A DNA stretch of 41,012 nt from Hyphomicrobiales bacterium (GCA_016792865.1 JAEUMJ010000112.1:1-41012), one strand, 5' to 3'. Positions 1 to 8,389 are shown, counted from the stretch's first letter. Numbers and translations: made by a program. Notes: generated from the letters alone by a model not told the origin.

Positions 1-113
1 GCCAGCGGGATCATCACCATGAAGGCGAGCATGAAGGACAGCGCCGCCCCTAGGCTGCCTCCCTGGCGGAACATCAGGACAAGATCGCGGCGCAGGAGGG
101 TGGTGAAGTCCAT
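1..113 (-). CDS. ccmB: Heme exporter membrane subunit CcmB, N-terminal fragment
   Basis: This is the first 37 codons of a gene that runs off the left edge of the window. The peptide starts MDFTTLLRRDLVLMFRQGG and then enters a hydrophobic segment, as in CcmB. CcmB is the six-helix membrane subunit of the CcmABCD exporter used in c-type cytochrome maturation. The start codon at 113 overlaps the ccmA stop codon by one base (TGATG), so the two are translationally coupled. The call rests on the N-terminal pattern plus the ccmA neighbour. The rest of the protein cannot be seen. Confidence 0.8.
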   Translation of the reverse strand, partial: MDFTTLLRRDLVLMFRQGGSLGAALSFMLAFMVMIPL

Positions 114-709
114 CACGCCGCTCCCGCAAGGGTGATGACGTGATCGGGCTTGCGCAAGCCCTCGCCGTGAATGGCGGCAAGCACGATGCCGCCCGTTTCA
201 AGGTGTCTGCCGACGATGCCCGCCAGGGTTTCCTGCGAGTCCACATCGAGTGCCGTCATCGGTTCGTCGAGAAGCCAGATCGGGCGGCGGGCGGCAAGAA
301 GGCGCGAGAGCGAAAGCCGCCGCCGCTGACCGGCAGACAGCAATTGGACCGGATCATCGGCCAGCCGTTCCATCCTGAAGGGGCGAAGCGCCTCAACGGC
401 GTCGCCGCCCCCCAGCATCGCCGACCAGAACGCAATGTTCTCACGCACGCTCAGCACGTTCTTGAGGGCATCGTGATGGCCGATGTAGGGGCAGTGCCGG
501 GGAATGGCGCGCTCGTCGTGGGGTGTCAGCTCCAGCGTTCCCGCCATGGCCGGCACCAGCCCGGCGATGAGGCGCAGGAGCGACGACTTGCCCGAACCGT
601 TGGGGCCGCGCAGCTCGGCATATTCCCCTGCGGCCAGCGCGAACGACAGCCCGGAAAAGACAACGCGCCCGTTTCGTTCACAAGCGAGCGCGTTGGCGGT
701 GAGTTTCAT
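113..709 (-). CDS. ccmA: Cytochrome c biogenesis ATP-binding export protein CcmA
   Basis: This 198-residue ABC ATPase provides the ATP-binding subunit of the Ccm system I apparatus, which releases heme-loaded CcmE for c-type cytochrome maturation at the inner membrane. The Walker A motif GPNGSGKS lies at residues 35-42. The signature LSAGQ is at 124-128, followed by an Arg-rich helix, and the Walker B motif WLLDEP is at 145-150. CcmA proteins typically carry LSAGQ rather than LSGGQ and are close to 200 residues, so length and signature both fit. The gene sits 18 bp after phbB and overlaps ccmB by one base. The organism therefore probably has cytochrome c maturation system I. No strong Shine-Dalgarno sequence is visible. 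Confidence 0.93.
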   Translation of the reverse strand: MKLTANALACERNGRVVFSGLSFALAAGEYAELRGPNGSGKSSLLRLIAGLVPAMAGTLELTPHDERAIPRHCPYIGHHDALKNVLSVRENIAFWSAMLGGGDAVEALRPFRMERLADDPVQLLSAGQRRRLSLSRLLAARRPIWLLDEPMTALDVDSQETLAGIVGRHLETGGIVLAAIHGEGLRKPDHVITLAGAA

Positions 710-727
710 GACGGGCGGTTTAGCCGC

Positions 728-1453
728 TCAGATCATGTATTGTCCACCGTTCACCGAAAGGGTGGCGCCGGTGATGAAGCCGGCCTGATCGGCGGCGAGG
801 AACACGACGGTGCGGGCGATCTCCTCCGGCTCGCCGACGCGGCCCACCGGGATGAAGGGAAGGATGCGCTCGTTCATCACCTTTTCGGGCACCGCCTTCA
901 CCATGTCGGTGCCGATGTAGCCGGGGCAGATGGCGTTGACGGTGATGTTCTTGGCCGCGCCTTCCTGGGCCAGGGCCTTGACGAAGCCGATCTCGCCGGC
1001 CTTGGCGGCGGAATAGTTGGCCTGGCCCATCTGGCCCTTCTGGCCGTTGATCGAGGAGATGCAGATGATGCGGCCGAAGCCCCGGTCACGCATGCCGCTC
1101 CAGACCGGATGGGTCATGTTGAAAAGGGAATTGAGGTTGGTGTTGATCACCGCCTGCCACTGTTCCAGCGTCATCTTGTGGAACATCGCATCCTTGGTGA
1201 TGCCGGCGTTGTTGACGAGGATGTCGATGGGGCCAAGGTCGGCCTCCACCTGCCTGATGCCCGCAGCACAGGCTTCGGGGCTGGCGACATCCCACTTGTA
1301 GACCGGAATGCCCGTCTCGGCCTTGAAGGCCTGGGCGGCCTCGTCGTTGCCGGCATAGCTTGCGGCCACCTTGCAGCCCGCAGCCTTCAGGGCTTTCGAG
1401 ATGGCAGCCCCGATGCCGCGGGAGCCTCCAGTGACCAATGCAACGCGAGACAT
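728..1453 (-). CDS. phbB: Acetoacetyl-CoA reductase (NADPH), SDR family
   Basis: This 241-residue short-chain dehydrogenase reduces acetoacetyl-CoA to (R)-3-hydroxybutyryl-CoA, the second step of polyhydroxybutyrate synthesis in the cytoplasm. It shows the cofactor motif TGGSRGIG at residues 8-15, NNAG at 81-84, and the catalytic Ser134, Tyr147 and Lys151 (YSAAK). The segment GQKGQMGQANYSAAK is typical of PhaB. I place the start at 1453 because AAGGAGG sits just upstream of ATGTCTCGC. An in-frame ATG six bases earlier lies inside that ribosome binding site. A longer reading to 1492 has no support. It probably shares a transcript with ccmA and ccmB. phbA is about 2.4 kb upstream rather than adjacent. 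Confidence 0.93.
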   Translation of the reverse strand: MSRVALVTGGSRGIGAAISKALKAAGCKVAASYAGNDEAAQAFKAETGIPVYKWDVASPEACAAGIRQVEADLGPIDILVNNAGITKDAMFHKMTLEQWQAVINTNLNSLFNMTHPVWSGMRDRGFGRIICISSINGQKGQMGQANYSAAKAGEIGFVKALAQEGAAKNITVNAICPGYIGTDMVKAVPEKVMNERILPFIPVGRVGEPEEIARTVVFLAADQAGFITGATLSVNGGQYMI

Positions 1454-1532
1454 GGACATCCTCCTTGTTCTGTACCCGTTGCATCTAGGCATAGCGGGGT
1501 CATGGGCCCCCGGCCATAGTCATTTTGGGTAT

Positions 1533-1570
1533 GGAAAAAGGAATGAGGGCGGGCGCTTGCGCCCACCCTC
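1533..1570 (-). terminator. Rho-independent terminator after the repeat protein gene
   Basis: An 11-bp stem with one mismatch (1545-1555 with 1560-1570) and a 4-nt loop is followed on the minus strand by ATTCCTTTTTCC. It lies 47 bp past the stop codon of the minus-strand gene at 1617-2597 and upstream of phbB, so it should separate those two transcripts. Confidence 0.7.
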
Positions 1571-1616
1571 CCTGTCCATTCCGCCGGGTCCGTCCGGCCA
1601 GCCGGTCGAGGTTGCC

Positions 1617-2597
1617 TCAGGCCACCTTGGCCAGCAGCGGCTCAAGGGCAGGGTGAATGCCGGTTGCTTCCTGCTTGATGAAAAGGAGCGCGGCCCTTTC
1701 CGCATCGCTGAGGATGCCGTCACGGGTGATGCGGTCCGAAAGCCAAAGGGCTTCGCCCTCGCTGATCTCCTCGGCGGCCTTCATCTCGTTGAAATAGGCT
1801 TCGCGGCGGCGGCGCTGCGCCTCCGTTTCCTTGAAGGTGGCGACACGGTAGATGTCGCGGAGCGATGTCACCATCGCGGCAATGAAGTTGCCGACGTCGG
1901 GTTTGGTGTCGTTCAGCCAGGCATCGCGGCGCAATGCCTCCTCGCGGCTTACCGGCGCGTGGTTGGTGGCGAACATCAGGTGATTGGCGATGGCCTTGGC
2001 AAAGAGATCGTTCCAGGCCGGATGTTGCGGGGCGCTGGCGGTCGCGTCATTGATCTCGAACAGCACATCGGCTTCCGCCGCCGTGACGGCGATGTTGCCG
2101 CCACCGGCATAGGCATAGAGGATGCGCCGGAGCAGCTCGACATCGGCCTCATCGACCATGCCGGGCTTCAGGCTCTTGCCGCTGCGCAGCGGGCCTTCAC
2201 CGGAGATGACCGCTTCCTTCACCTGCTGAAGCGCGAAGGCAGCGAGGGATTCAGGCGTTGTCTTGGCCTGCTCCAGAACGGCAACCAGAAGCTCAAGCTC
2301 GCACAGGCTGTCAACCCGGCCGTCCGCCGAAATCTGGTCGATCAGCCAGCGGGCGTTGTCGCCGCTGACATGGCCGTGCGGTTCCTTCTGGTGGACGATG
2401 TAGTCGCACAGCGCCTCGCAGAAGAAGACAGCCCATGTGGGATGGCTGTCGGCGCAGAGGCCGTTGGCCCTGAAGATCGCCTCCGCTTCGGCATCGGTGA
2501 TGCGGCCATCGTCATAATAGGCGCGGCGGAAAGCCAGCACATCCTCAGCGGTGATGCGGCCGGCCTTGGACACCTTGGCAACGAGATCAGTCAGCAT
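1617..2597 (-). CDS. Conserved repeat-built protein of unknown function (possibly TerB-like)
   Basis: I do not recognise this 326-residue soluble protein with certainty. It has no signal peptide or membrane helix. It is built from repeats: residues 17-95 resemble 148-235, sharing an AEDV/EADV..RR start, then an HPxW...A helix about 35-40 residues later, then a V-S-x-x-x-A-x-(W)-L segment. Residues 77-112 resemble 278-312, sharing A-x-W-L-x-D-x-I-x-x-D-G. The short acidic D-G-R-I and D-G-x-x-x-x-x-E patterns recall TerB or EF-hand-like helical repeats, but I see no proof of metal binding. The start is set at ATG 2597, preceded by GTGGGAG. A GTG at 2612 is also possible. It stands between phbA and phbB, which suggests but does not show a link to polyhydroxybutyrate or stress physiology. 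Confidence 0.85.
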   Translation of the reverse strand: MLTDLVAKVSKAGRITAEDVLAFRRAYYDDGRITDAEAEAIFRANGLCADSHPTWAVFFCEALCDYIVHQKEPHGHVSGDNARWLIDQISADGRVDSLCELELLVAVLEQAKTTPESLAAFALQQVKEAVISGEGPLRSGKSLKPGMVDEADVELLRRILYAYAGGGNIAVTAAEADVLFEINDATASAPQHPAWNDLFAKAIANHLMFATNHAPVSREEALRRDAWLNDTKPDVGNFIAAMVTSLRDIYRVATFKETEAQRRRREAYFNEMKAAEEISEGEALWLSDRITRDGILSDAERAALLFIKQEATGIHPALEPLLAKVA

Positions 2598-2720
2598 TGG
2601 AAGAACTCCCACCCGAATTGCTTTGCAGGGGAGGTAGCATTGCAGCCATTGCGTGCGGATTAAGTGACGGTCGCGCCCGGCCTGAAACCTGCGGGCAAGG
2701 TTAACCCATCTTTACCGGTG

Positions 2721-3785
2721 TCATGTCCCTGGGCCGGGGCGGAAACGGCGGAGGCCCTCCGGCAGCATGTCGGCGAAGCGCCGTTCCAGGCTCGCGCGCG
2801 TCTTGTGCAGGTAAAGCCCCGCCGCGACGATGGCGATGCCGATTGCGGAGAGCGCAAAGGAGAACAGGATCGTGTCGCGGAACACGTCCTGTGCGAGGTG
2901 CCCAAGATAGAGCGCCACGCCGAAGGCGGCGAACACGGCATAGATGCGGCGGTTGATGAAGAGGCTGTAGCCCAGAAGTGCGACGTTGATCAGGCAGTAG
3001 AGGAACTTCTGGAACTCCGGCGCGCCGCTGCTCAGGCTCAGCCCGCCCCAGAAGGCGGCGGCACCGGCCATATGGAGCCAGAAGGTCATGTCCTCCGGTC
3101 CCTTGCGGCGGAGGTCGGCCAGCCAGGCAACGATCATCAGGGCGAGGCCGAACCACATGGAAACCGTCCGCCTGATGTCGAACGTGTCGGTATAGGAAGC
3201 GTCCGGCGAGCGGGTGAACCACATGGCGAGATCCATCGACATGAACCAGAGGGCCACCGCCGCCACCATCAGGATGAAGGGGAAGCGGTAGGAGCGAACC
3301 GCGATGAGGGCCGCCAGCGCCGTGGCCGCTTCCATGTAGAGCCAGCTTCCGTGCACATAGGGAAAGAAGTTCCGGTATTGGCCGGGGTCGCCCTTGGCGT
3401 AGTCCCACAGGTTGAGCCAGTCCTGGATGCCGTAGACGATGAGCGGCACCATGGCGATGGCAACGGCGATGGCGAGTCCGCCCGGCGTGCGCGTGGCCTT
3501 CGACCGCCACAGCAGATGCCCGGCGATGCCGAAGGCCAGCATGTAGGCGGCGCCGCACATGGCGAGGGCGAGACCGCCCATGCTGTTGAAGGCCTCGTTG
3601 GTGAACAGTCCCATCGCCCCCATGATGATGAGGGCGCCCGCATACCAGAGCACATGGGTGAGATCGAAGCGCGGGCCGGTGGCCGTCGCCTTGTCGCGTC
3701 CCTGCAGGAAGGCGGAAATCTCCTCGAACTGCGAGGTGCTGATCAGTCCTGCATCACGGATGGCGAGAAGGTCGCGGTCCTGCAT
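2721..3785 (-). CDS. Ten-helix integral membrane protein, DUF2157-like
   Basis: This is a 354-residue protein with a short hydrophilic N-terminus (about 40 residues, with the pattern LISTSQFEEI) followed by about ten predicted membrane helices, and a basic C-terminal tail. The layout of a small N-terminal helical domain before a run of hydrophobic segments resembles DUF2157-type membrane proteins, but I cannot confirm the family. No catalytic motif is obvious. The start at 3785 is well supported by AAGGAGAT three bases ahead of the ATG. A longer reading to 3932 would run through the phbA terminator and is rejected. It lies between phbA and the repeat protein on the same strand, 123 bp upstream of the latter. 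Confidence 0.85.
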   Translation of the reverse strand: MQDRDLLAIRDAGLISTSQFEEISAFLQGRDKATATGPRFDLTHVLWYAGALIIMGAMGLFTNEAFNSMGGLALAMCGAAYMLAFGIAGHLLWRSKATRTPGGLAIAVAIAMVPLIVYGIQDWLNLWDYAKGDPGQYRNFFPYVHGSWLYMEAATALAALIAVRSYRFPFILMVAAVALWFMSMDLAMWFTRSPDASYTDTFDIRRTVSMWFGLALMIVAWLADLRRKGPEDMTFWLHMAGAAAFWGGLSLSSGAPEFQKFLYCLINVALLGYSLFINRRIYAVFAAFGVALYLGHLAQDVFRDTILFSFALSAIGIAIVAAGLYLHKTRASLERRFADMLPEGLRRFRPGPGT

Positions 3786-3852
3786 GGCATCTCCTTCGGC
3801 CTGGAGGTTGGGCCAATCCCGTCCGGGCCGCAAGTCCGCCCCTGCCGCAATG

Positions 3853-3883
3853 AAAAGCCCACCCGGATCCTTCCGGGTGGGCT
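3853..3883 (-). terminator. Rho-independent terminator of phbA
   Basis: This is a perfect 12-bp GC-rich stem (3856-3867 with 3872-3883) and a TCCT loop. Read on the minus strand it is followed directly by TTT. It lies 26 bp past the phbA stop, so phbA is probably transcribed alone rather than together with the membrane protein gene downstream. Confidence 0.88.
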
Positions 3884-3909
3884 GATGATTGTGCCGGGCC
3901 CGGTGTGGC

Positions 3910-5082
3910 TCAGCGCTCGACGCACATGGCAATGCCCATGCCGCCGCCGATGCACAGGGTGGTCAGGCCCTTCTTGGCATTGGTGCGCTTCATCTCGTGC
4001 AGCAGCGTGGTGAGCACGCGCGCACCCGATGCCCCGATGGGATGGCCGAGAGCAATGGCGCCGCCGTTCACGTTCACCTTAGCGGTGTCCCAGCCCATGT
4101 CCTTGTTCACCGCACAGGCCTGCGCGGCGAAGGCTTCGTTCGCCTCCACGAGGTCAAGATCGGATGCCTTCCAGCCCGCCTTCTGGAGAGCGAGCTTGGA
4201 GGCGGGAATGGGGCCCGACCCCATGATGGCCGGATCGACGCCTGCCGTCGCGGCAGACGCGATGCGGGCCAGCGGCGTCAGCCCGCGCTTGGCCGCTTCC
4301 GCAGCCGACATGAGGATGAGCACGGCGGCGCCGTCATTGATGCCGGAGGCGTTTGCGGCGGTCACGGTGCCGTCCTTGGAGAAGGCGGGACGGAGCTTGG
4401 CGACGGAGTCCAGCGTCACGCCCTTCTTGATGTATTCGTCGTCGGCCACCGTCACATCGCCCTTGCGGGTGGAGATGGTGACGGGGGTGATCTCGTCCTT
4501 GAACTTTCCGGCAGCCTGGGCCGCCTCGGCCTTGTTCTGCGATGCGACCGCGAAGGCGTCCTGCTGCTCGCGGGTGATCTGCCACTGCCTGGCAACATTC
4601 TCGGCGGTCGTGCCCATGTGGTAGCCGTTGAAGGCGTCCCACAGGCCGTCCCTGATCATGGTATCGATGAAGGTCCAGTCACCCATCTTCACGCCATCGC
4701 GGAGGTGGGCGGCGTGAGCCGACTTCGACATGCTTTCCTGGCCGCCGGCGGCGACGATGCGGGCCGAGCCGTCGGCGATCTGCTGGGCAGCGAGGGCGAC
4801 GGCGCGAAGGCCGGAACCGCAGACCTGATTGAGGCCCCAGGCGGTGGCGCTGTTGGGAATGCCGGCGTTGATCGCGGCCTGGCGGGCCGGGTTCTGGCCC
4901 TGGGCGGCAGTCAGCACCTGGCCCAGGATCACCTCGTTCACGTCTTCAGGCGCGACGGCGGCCCGTTCCAGCGCCGCCTTGAGCGCGATGGTGCCGAGTT
5001 GTGCACCCGTGAGCGAGGCCAATGCCCCGTTGAAGGAACCGATGGGGGTGCGGGCGGCGGATACGATGACGACGTCTGACAT
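3910..5082 (-). CDS. phbA: Acetyl-CoA acetyltransferase (biosynthetic beta-ketothiolase)
   Basis: This 390-residue thiolase condenses two acetyl-CoA molecules to acetoacetyl-CoA, the first step of polyhydroxybutyrate synthesis. The acyl-accepting Cys88 is in NQVCGSG. His347 is in GHPIGASG, and Cys377 is in the C-terminal LCIGGGMG motif. All three catalytic residues sit where they do in the well-studied Zoogloea enzyme, and the length matches the family. The start is supported by AGGAGAT four bases before the ATG. The gene is divergent from phaR across a 195-bp intergenic region and ends at a strong terminator. PhaR autoregulation with control of phbA is likely by analogy, not shown. Confidence 0.96.
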   Translation of the reverse strand: MSDVVIVSAARTPIGSFNGALASLTGAQLGTIALKAALERAAVAPEDVNEVILGQVLTAAQGQNPARQAAINAGIPNSATAWGLNQVCGSGLRAVALAAQQIADGSARIVAAGGQESMSKSAHAAHLRDGVKMGDWTFIDTMIRDGLWDAFNGYHMGTTAENVARQWQITREQQDAFAVASQNKAEAAQAAGKFKDEITPVTISTRKGDVTVADDEYIKKGVTLDSVAKLRPAFSKDGTVTAANASGINDGAAVLILMSAAEAAKRGLTPLARIASAATAGVDPAIMGSGPIPASKLALQKAGWKASDLDLVEANEAFAAQACAVNKDMGWDTAKVNVNGGAIALGHPIGASGARVLTTLLHEMKRTNAKKGLTTLCIGGGMGIAMCVER

Positions 5083-5133
5083 GCAGATCTCCTGGTGACG
5101 GCGAGAGAGTGGACTTATGGCAGTTCAATGTCG

Positions 5134-5230
5134 TTTGCTGCAATGCGACATAGGACTCGGTTAGGCAAGTTCATTCTTTTTTGCACTTGCAATTGTGCGG
5201 TGCGGAGAGCAGATTTTTTCGCAGTGCAAG
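5134..5230. promoter_or_regulatory. phbA/phaR divergent control region with TTGCA/TGCA motifs
   Basis: The 195 bp between phbA and phaR must hold both promoters. It is more AT-rich than its surroundings and contains a cluster of TGC/GCA motifs: TTTGCTGCAATGCG at 5134-5147, TTGCACTTGCAATTGTGC at 5181-5198 (GCAC and GTGC ends form a dyad), and GCAGTGCAAG at 5221-5230. Known PhaR operators in alphaproteobacteria are TGC/GCA-type dyads, so these are candidate PhaR sites. I did not find convincing -35/-10 boxes. Confidence 0.4.
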
Positions 5231-5277
5231 GCCCGGCGTCCGACGGGTCAGTTCCATGTGTCCTGGAGACGTTACAA

Positions 5278-5934
5278 GTGACCGACGAAACAGCCTCCTC
5301 CGCAGGCCAGCCCAAGCAAGAGCAGTCGCGCAACGCCACCGTCATCAAGAAATACGCCAACAGGCGCCTCTACAACACGGCGACCTCCACCTACGTCACG
5401 CTGGAGGACCTGGCCCGCATGGTGAAGGAGGGCGCAGACTTCATCGTCTATGACGCCAAGAGCGGAGAGGACATCACCCGCTCGGTGCTCACCCAGATCA
5501 TCTTCGAAGAAGAGAACAAGGGCGATAACAACCTCTTGCCGATCAACTTCCTGCGCCAGCTCATCCGCTTCTACGGCGACAGCATGCAGGGCATGGTGCC
5601 GGGCTATCTGGAATTCTCCCTCGGCAACCTGATGAAAGAGCAGGACAAGGTCCGCAAGCAGATGATGGATGCCTTTGGCGGCGATGCCTTCAAGGCCATG
5701 GAAGATGCCGCAAAGCGCAACATGCAGCTTTTCCAGGACTCGTTGAAGATGTTCACGCCCTTCGCCGGCAGCATGCCAGGGGGCTTCCCCAATCCCTTTG
5801 CGGCAGCGCAGCGTCCGGCGGAAAAGCCCGCGGCCTCATCCACCGGTACCGCGGGGCCGAGCAAGGACGAATTGCAGTCCCTCAAGGACCAGCTTGCCGC
5901 GATGCAAGAGAAGATCGATCAGCTCAACCGCTGA
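5278..5934 (+). CDS. phaR: Polyhydroxyalkanoate synthesis regulator PhaR
   Basis: This 218-residue regulator represses phasin and often its own gene, and is released by nascent PHB granules. The N-terminal DNA-binding domain covers about residues 18-80, with the family hallmarks VIKKYANRRLYNT and a T-x-E-D-L-A stretch. A PHB-accumulation region follows at about 80-160. The C-terminus is a Pro/Ala linker and a short coiled coil (LKDQLAAMQEKIDQLN). The start is the GTG at 5278, with GGAG nine bases upstream. The open frame continues to an ATG at 5095, but that region is the divergent promoter. It ends just before the EAL gene, which it faces, and its terminator extends into that gene. Confidence 0.95.
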   Translation: MTDETASSAGQPKQEQSRNATVIKKYANRRLYNTATSTYVTLEDLARMVKEGADFIVYDAKSGEDITRSVLTQIIFEEENKGDNNLLPINFLRQLIRFYGDSMQGMVPGYLEFSLGNLMKEQDKVRKQMMDAFGGDAFKAMEDAAKRNMQLFQDSLKMFTPFAGSMPGGFPNPFAAAQRPAEKPAASSTGTAGPSKDELQSLKDQLAAMQEKIDQLNR

Positions 5935-5954
5935 GACGGCAACGGCTGGCGGGA

Positions 5955-8216
5955 TCAACCGGCGAGGCGAACGTCCTCGCCGTTTTCATTTCCGGCACTG
6001 CCGACGGCATCGGGCGCTTCGATCTCGCGGCTCAGGAGATCGAGCGCGGCCTTGAGGCGCGCCAGGCTGCCGTCCACCTCGTCCTCCAGGGCCGTGATCT
6101 CGTCATGGGCTGCGGGGCCAGGCGCGCCGCTTGCGGCAGCGACCGATTGTGGCGGGGTGGCAGCGGCAGGCCCTTCGGTGCCCGCGGCAGGTTCACCGGC
6201 GGTGTCGGCGGTGTCGGCGGCGTCTGGCCCGTGTTCGGCAGGAAGGATCTGGGCGGCGAGTTCCATCAGGATGTCTTCGGTGATCTCGTCCACCTGGTCC
6301 GGCTCAGGCGCGGCATCGACGTCCGACCCATGGCCCTGGTTGCCGACGTCGCCAATGACTTCGCCACTGATCGGGCCGGTATTATCGCCCGCGTCCTCTG
6401 CCGTGTCGTCGCGCCTGTCCTTGCCGCGCAAGCCGGGCTGCGGGCCGTCGAAGAAGGTAAAGGCGGCGGCGGAGGTTTCCGTCCACGGCGCTTCCGAATC
6501 CGGCAGGCCGAGATAATTGCCTTGCAGGAAGTCGATGCCGAGGCTCTTCAGGATTTCCGCATCCGATTCCGTCTCGACCCATTCCGCCACCGTGCGGATG
6601 CCGAAATGATGCGCCATCTCGATCAGGGTGCGGGCGAAATAGACGTTCTCCGGATCCTTCACGAGGTTGCGGCAATAGCTGCCATCGAGCTTGATCACAT
6701 CGATGGGCAGGTCGCGCAGGTTGCGGAACGAGGTGAAGCCGGCGCCGAAATCATCGATCGCCACGCAGCAGCCGGTGGTGCGCAGGCGTTCGAGGAAGGC
6801 GAGTGCGGAGGTGAGGTCGGTGAGAGCGGTCGTCTCGGTGATCTCGATCGTCAGGCGCTTCGCCACTTCGCCGGCCATTTCGATCATCTCGATGATCTGT
6901 GCGTTCCAGCGCGGATCGTTGGCGGTGGTGGCGGAGAGATTGATGGAGAGGCTGGCCCCTTCATGGCGATGCAGCGTCTCCAGCGCCATCTGCACGACCG
7001 CGCGGTCAACCAGCCGAATGAGGCCGAGGCGCTCGGCCACGGGAACCAGATGCCCGGCCGTCACCACCTCGCCGGAGGTGTCGCGCATCCGCAGCAGCGC
7101 CTCGTGACAGGCCACCTGGCCGCTCTGCGCATCGATGAGGGGCTGGAACGCCAGATGGAACTTGTTGGAGCGCAGGCACTCGACAATTTCGGCAGCACAG
7201 CGGGCGTTCACCATGCGGGAGGTGTTGACCTTCTCGGACGGGAGATGCACGACGAAGCTGTCGCTCGACAGGCGCAGCGCCGCCGAGAGGGCTTCTTCGG
7301 CATGGGCGCGGGCCGCGACGCCCGACTCCGCATGAACCGGAAGCAGGACGGCGCCGACCGAGAGCAGCGCCCACACCGGGCCGTGGGAGGTTTCGATCAC
7401 GCTGTCGCGGGCGACATTGAGGAAACGCTCGATGGCCACGGGAAGATCGGCGCCGGAACAATTGTTGAGGATGAACCCGAACTTGCTGCCGGAGTAGCGC
7501 GCAATGCCGTCGCCGGTGCGCGTGACGCCGCGCAGGCGATGCGAGAGGGCGGCAATCACCTCGTCGGCAACTTCGAAGCCGTAGGCTTCATTCACCACAT
7601 CGAGGTTGCGGATGGCCGCCACTGCGAAGGCGCAACTGGTTTCGCTGCTGCGGGCCTGTCCGATGGCTTCTTCCAGCGCCTCGTCGAGACGGGTGCGGTT
7701 CATCATGCCGGTCAGCGGGTCGGTGTGCGACAGGGCGCTCAGCATCTGGTCGCGGCTGTGGCGCTCATCGACGGGGCGCACGATGCCCACGGCCTGCGCC
7801 GGGCGGCCGTCCTCGCCGGCAAACCAGCGGCCACGATCCTCGATCCACATGGCGGCAACGCCGAGGGCGGAGTCGGCCCTGAGCTGGTATTCGATATGGT
7901 AGGGAACGCCGGTCCCGCTGTCCTCCCCGGCACCGTTCATGATCGCATCGTAACGGCTGGCAAGATTCTCCGGATCGAGCAGCGCGGCAAACTGCTTTCC
8001 GTTGATGAGGCATTCGGGCGGTCGCCTCAGCACCGTGTCGGCGCCCAAGCCCCAGGAGAGTGCGTCGCTCTTCAGGTCCCAGTGGTAGGTCACGTCACCT
8101 GCCGCCGCGATGGCCAGTGCCACGCTGTCCGGATCCTGCGGGATTAACGTGACGTTGACGCATTCCGCGTCCTCGCCGGATGCGGTGGGCAGTGTCATGC
8201 CGGATTCTTCTGTCAT
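5955..8216 (-). CDS. PAS-like/GGDEF/EAL protein, probable c-di-GMP phosphodiesterase
   Basis: This 753-residue cytoplasmic protein has a PAS-like sensor at about residues 35-150, a GGDEF domain at 160-325 and an EAL domain at 345-575. In the GGDEF domain the DPLTGMMNR entry motif is intact but the active-site loop reads SGSKF (242-246), so cyclase activity is unlikely. The EAL domain keeps EALLR (Glu372), Asn in SINLSA (about 426), ITET (Glu461), DDFGAG (488-493), IKLDG (Lys509), and AEWVET (Glu545), so c-di-GMP hydrolysis is plausible. A tail of about 175 residues, rich in Ala, Asp, Gly and Pro, ends in a predicted coiled coil. No membrane helix is seen. The start at 8216 is uncertain. ATG 8198 is an alternative and neither has a clear ribosome site. 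Confidence 0.9.
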   Translation of the reverse strand: MTEESGMTLPTASGEDAECVNVTLIPQDPDSVALAIAAAGDVTYHWDLKSDALSWGLGADTVLRRPPECLINGKQFAALLDPENLASRYDAIMNGAGEDSGTGVPYHIEYQLRADSALGVAAMWIEDRGRWFAGEDGRPAQAVGIVRPVDERHSRDQMLSALSHTDPLTGMMNRTRLDEALEEAIGQARSSETSCAFAVAAIRNLDVVNEAYGFEVADEVIAALSHRLRGVTRTGDGIARYSGSKFGFILNNCSGADLPVAIERFLNVARDSVIETSHGPVWALLSVGAVLLPVHAESGVAARAHAEEALSAALRLSSDSFVVHLPSEKVNTSRMVNARCAAEIVECLRSNKFHLAFQPLIDAQSGQVACHEALLRMRDTSGEVVTAGHLVPVAERLGLIRLVDRAVVQMALETLHRHEGASLSINLSATTANDPRWNAQIIEMIEMAGEVAKRLTIEITETTALTDLTSALAFLERLRTTGCCVAIDDFGAGFTSFRNLRDLPIDVIKLDGSYCRNLVKDPENVYFARTLIEMAHHFGIRTVAEWVETESDAEILKSLGIDFLQGNYLGLPDSEAPWTETSAAAFTFFDGPQPGLRGKDRRDDTAEDAGDNTGPISGEVIGDVGNQGHGSDVDAAPEPDQVDEITEDILMELAAQILPAEHGPDAADTADTAGEPAAGTEGPAAATPPQSVAAASGAPGPAAHDEITALEDEVDGSLARLKAALDLLSREIEAPDAVGSAGNENGEDVRLAG
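5960..5986 (+). terminator. phaR terminator lying inside the 3' end of the convergent EAL gene
   Basis: An 8-bp perfect GC stem (5960-5967 with 5975-5982) and a 7-nt loop are followed by TTTTCATTTCC on the plus strand. It sits 25 bp past the phaR stop. The EAL gene on the minus strand ends at 5955, so its final codons are encoded by this hairpin. In the other direction there is no T-run, so it should act only on phaR. Confidence 0.78.
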
Positions 8217-8389
8217 GGGTCGGTTCGCCGTGGTCCGTTCGCCGTTATTCTTGCCCACCGGGAGAAAACATGGAGGCACCAGCCGAACGCGCGCCCCTCC
8301 CGATCATCAAGACAAGCTAAATGGCGGTCGTAAATTTTTGCAGAACGATCATGGCTAACAGCCGTTAACCTTTGGCTGCTGACGCCGGA

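Noticed and set aside
5095-5277. Upstream extension of phaR to an ATG at 5095
   Set aside because: The segment covers the divergent promoter region, its peptide is unlike PhaR, and the GTG at 5278 has a better-placed ribosome site.
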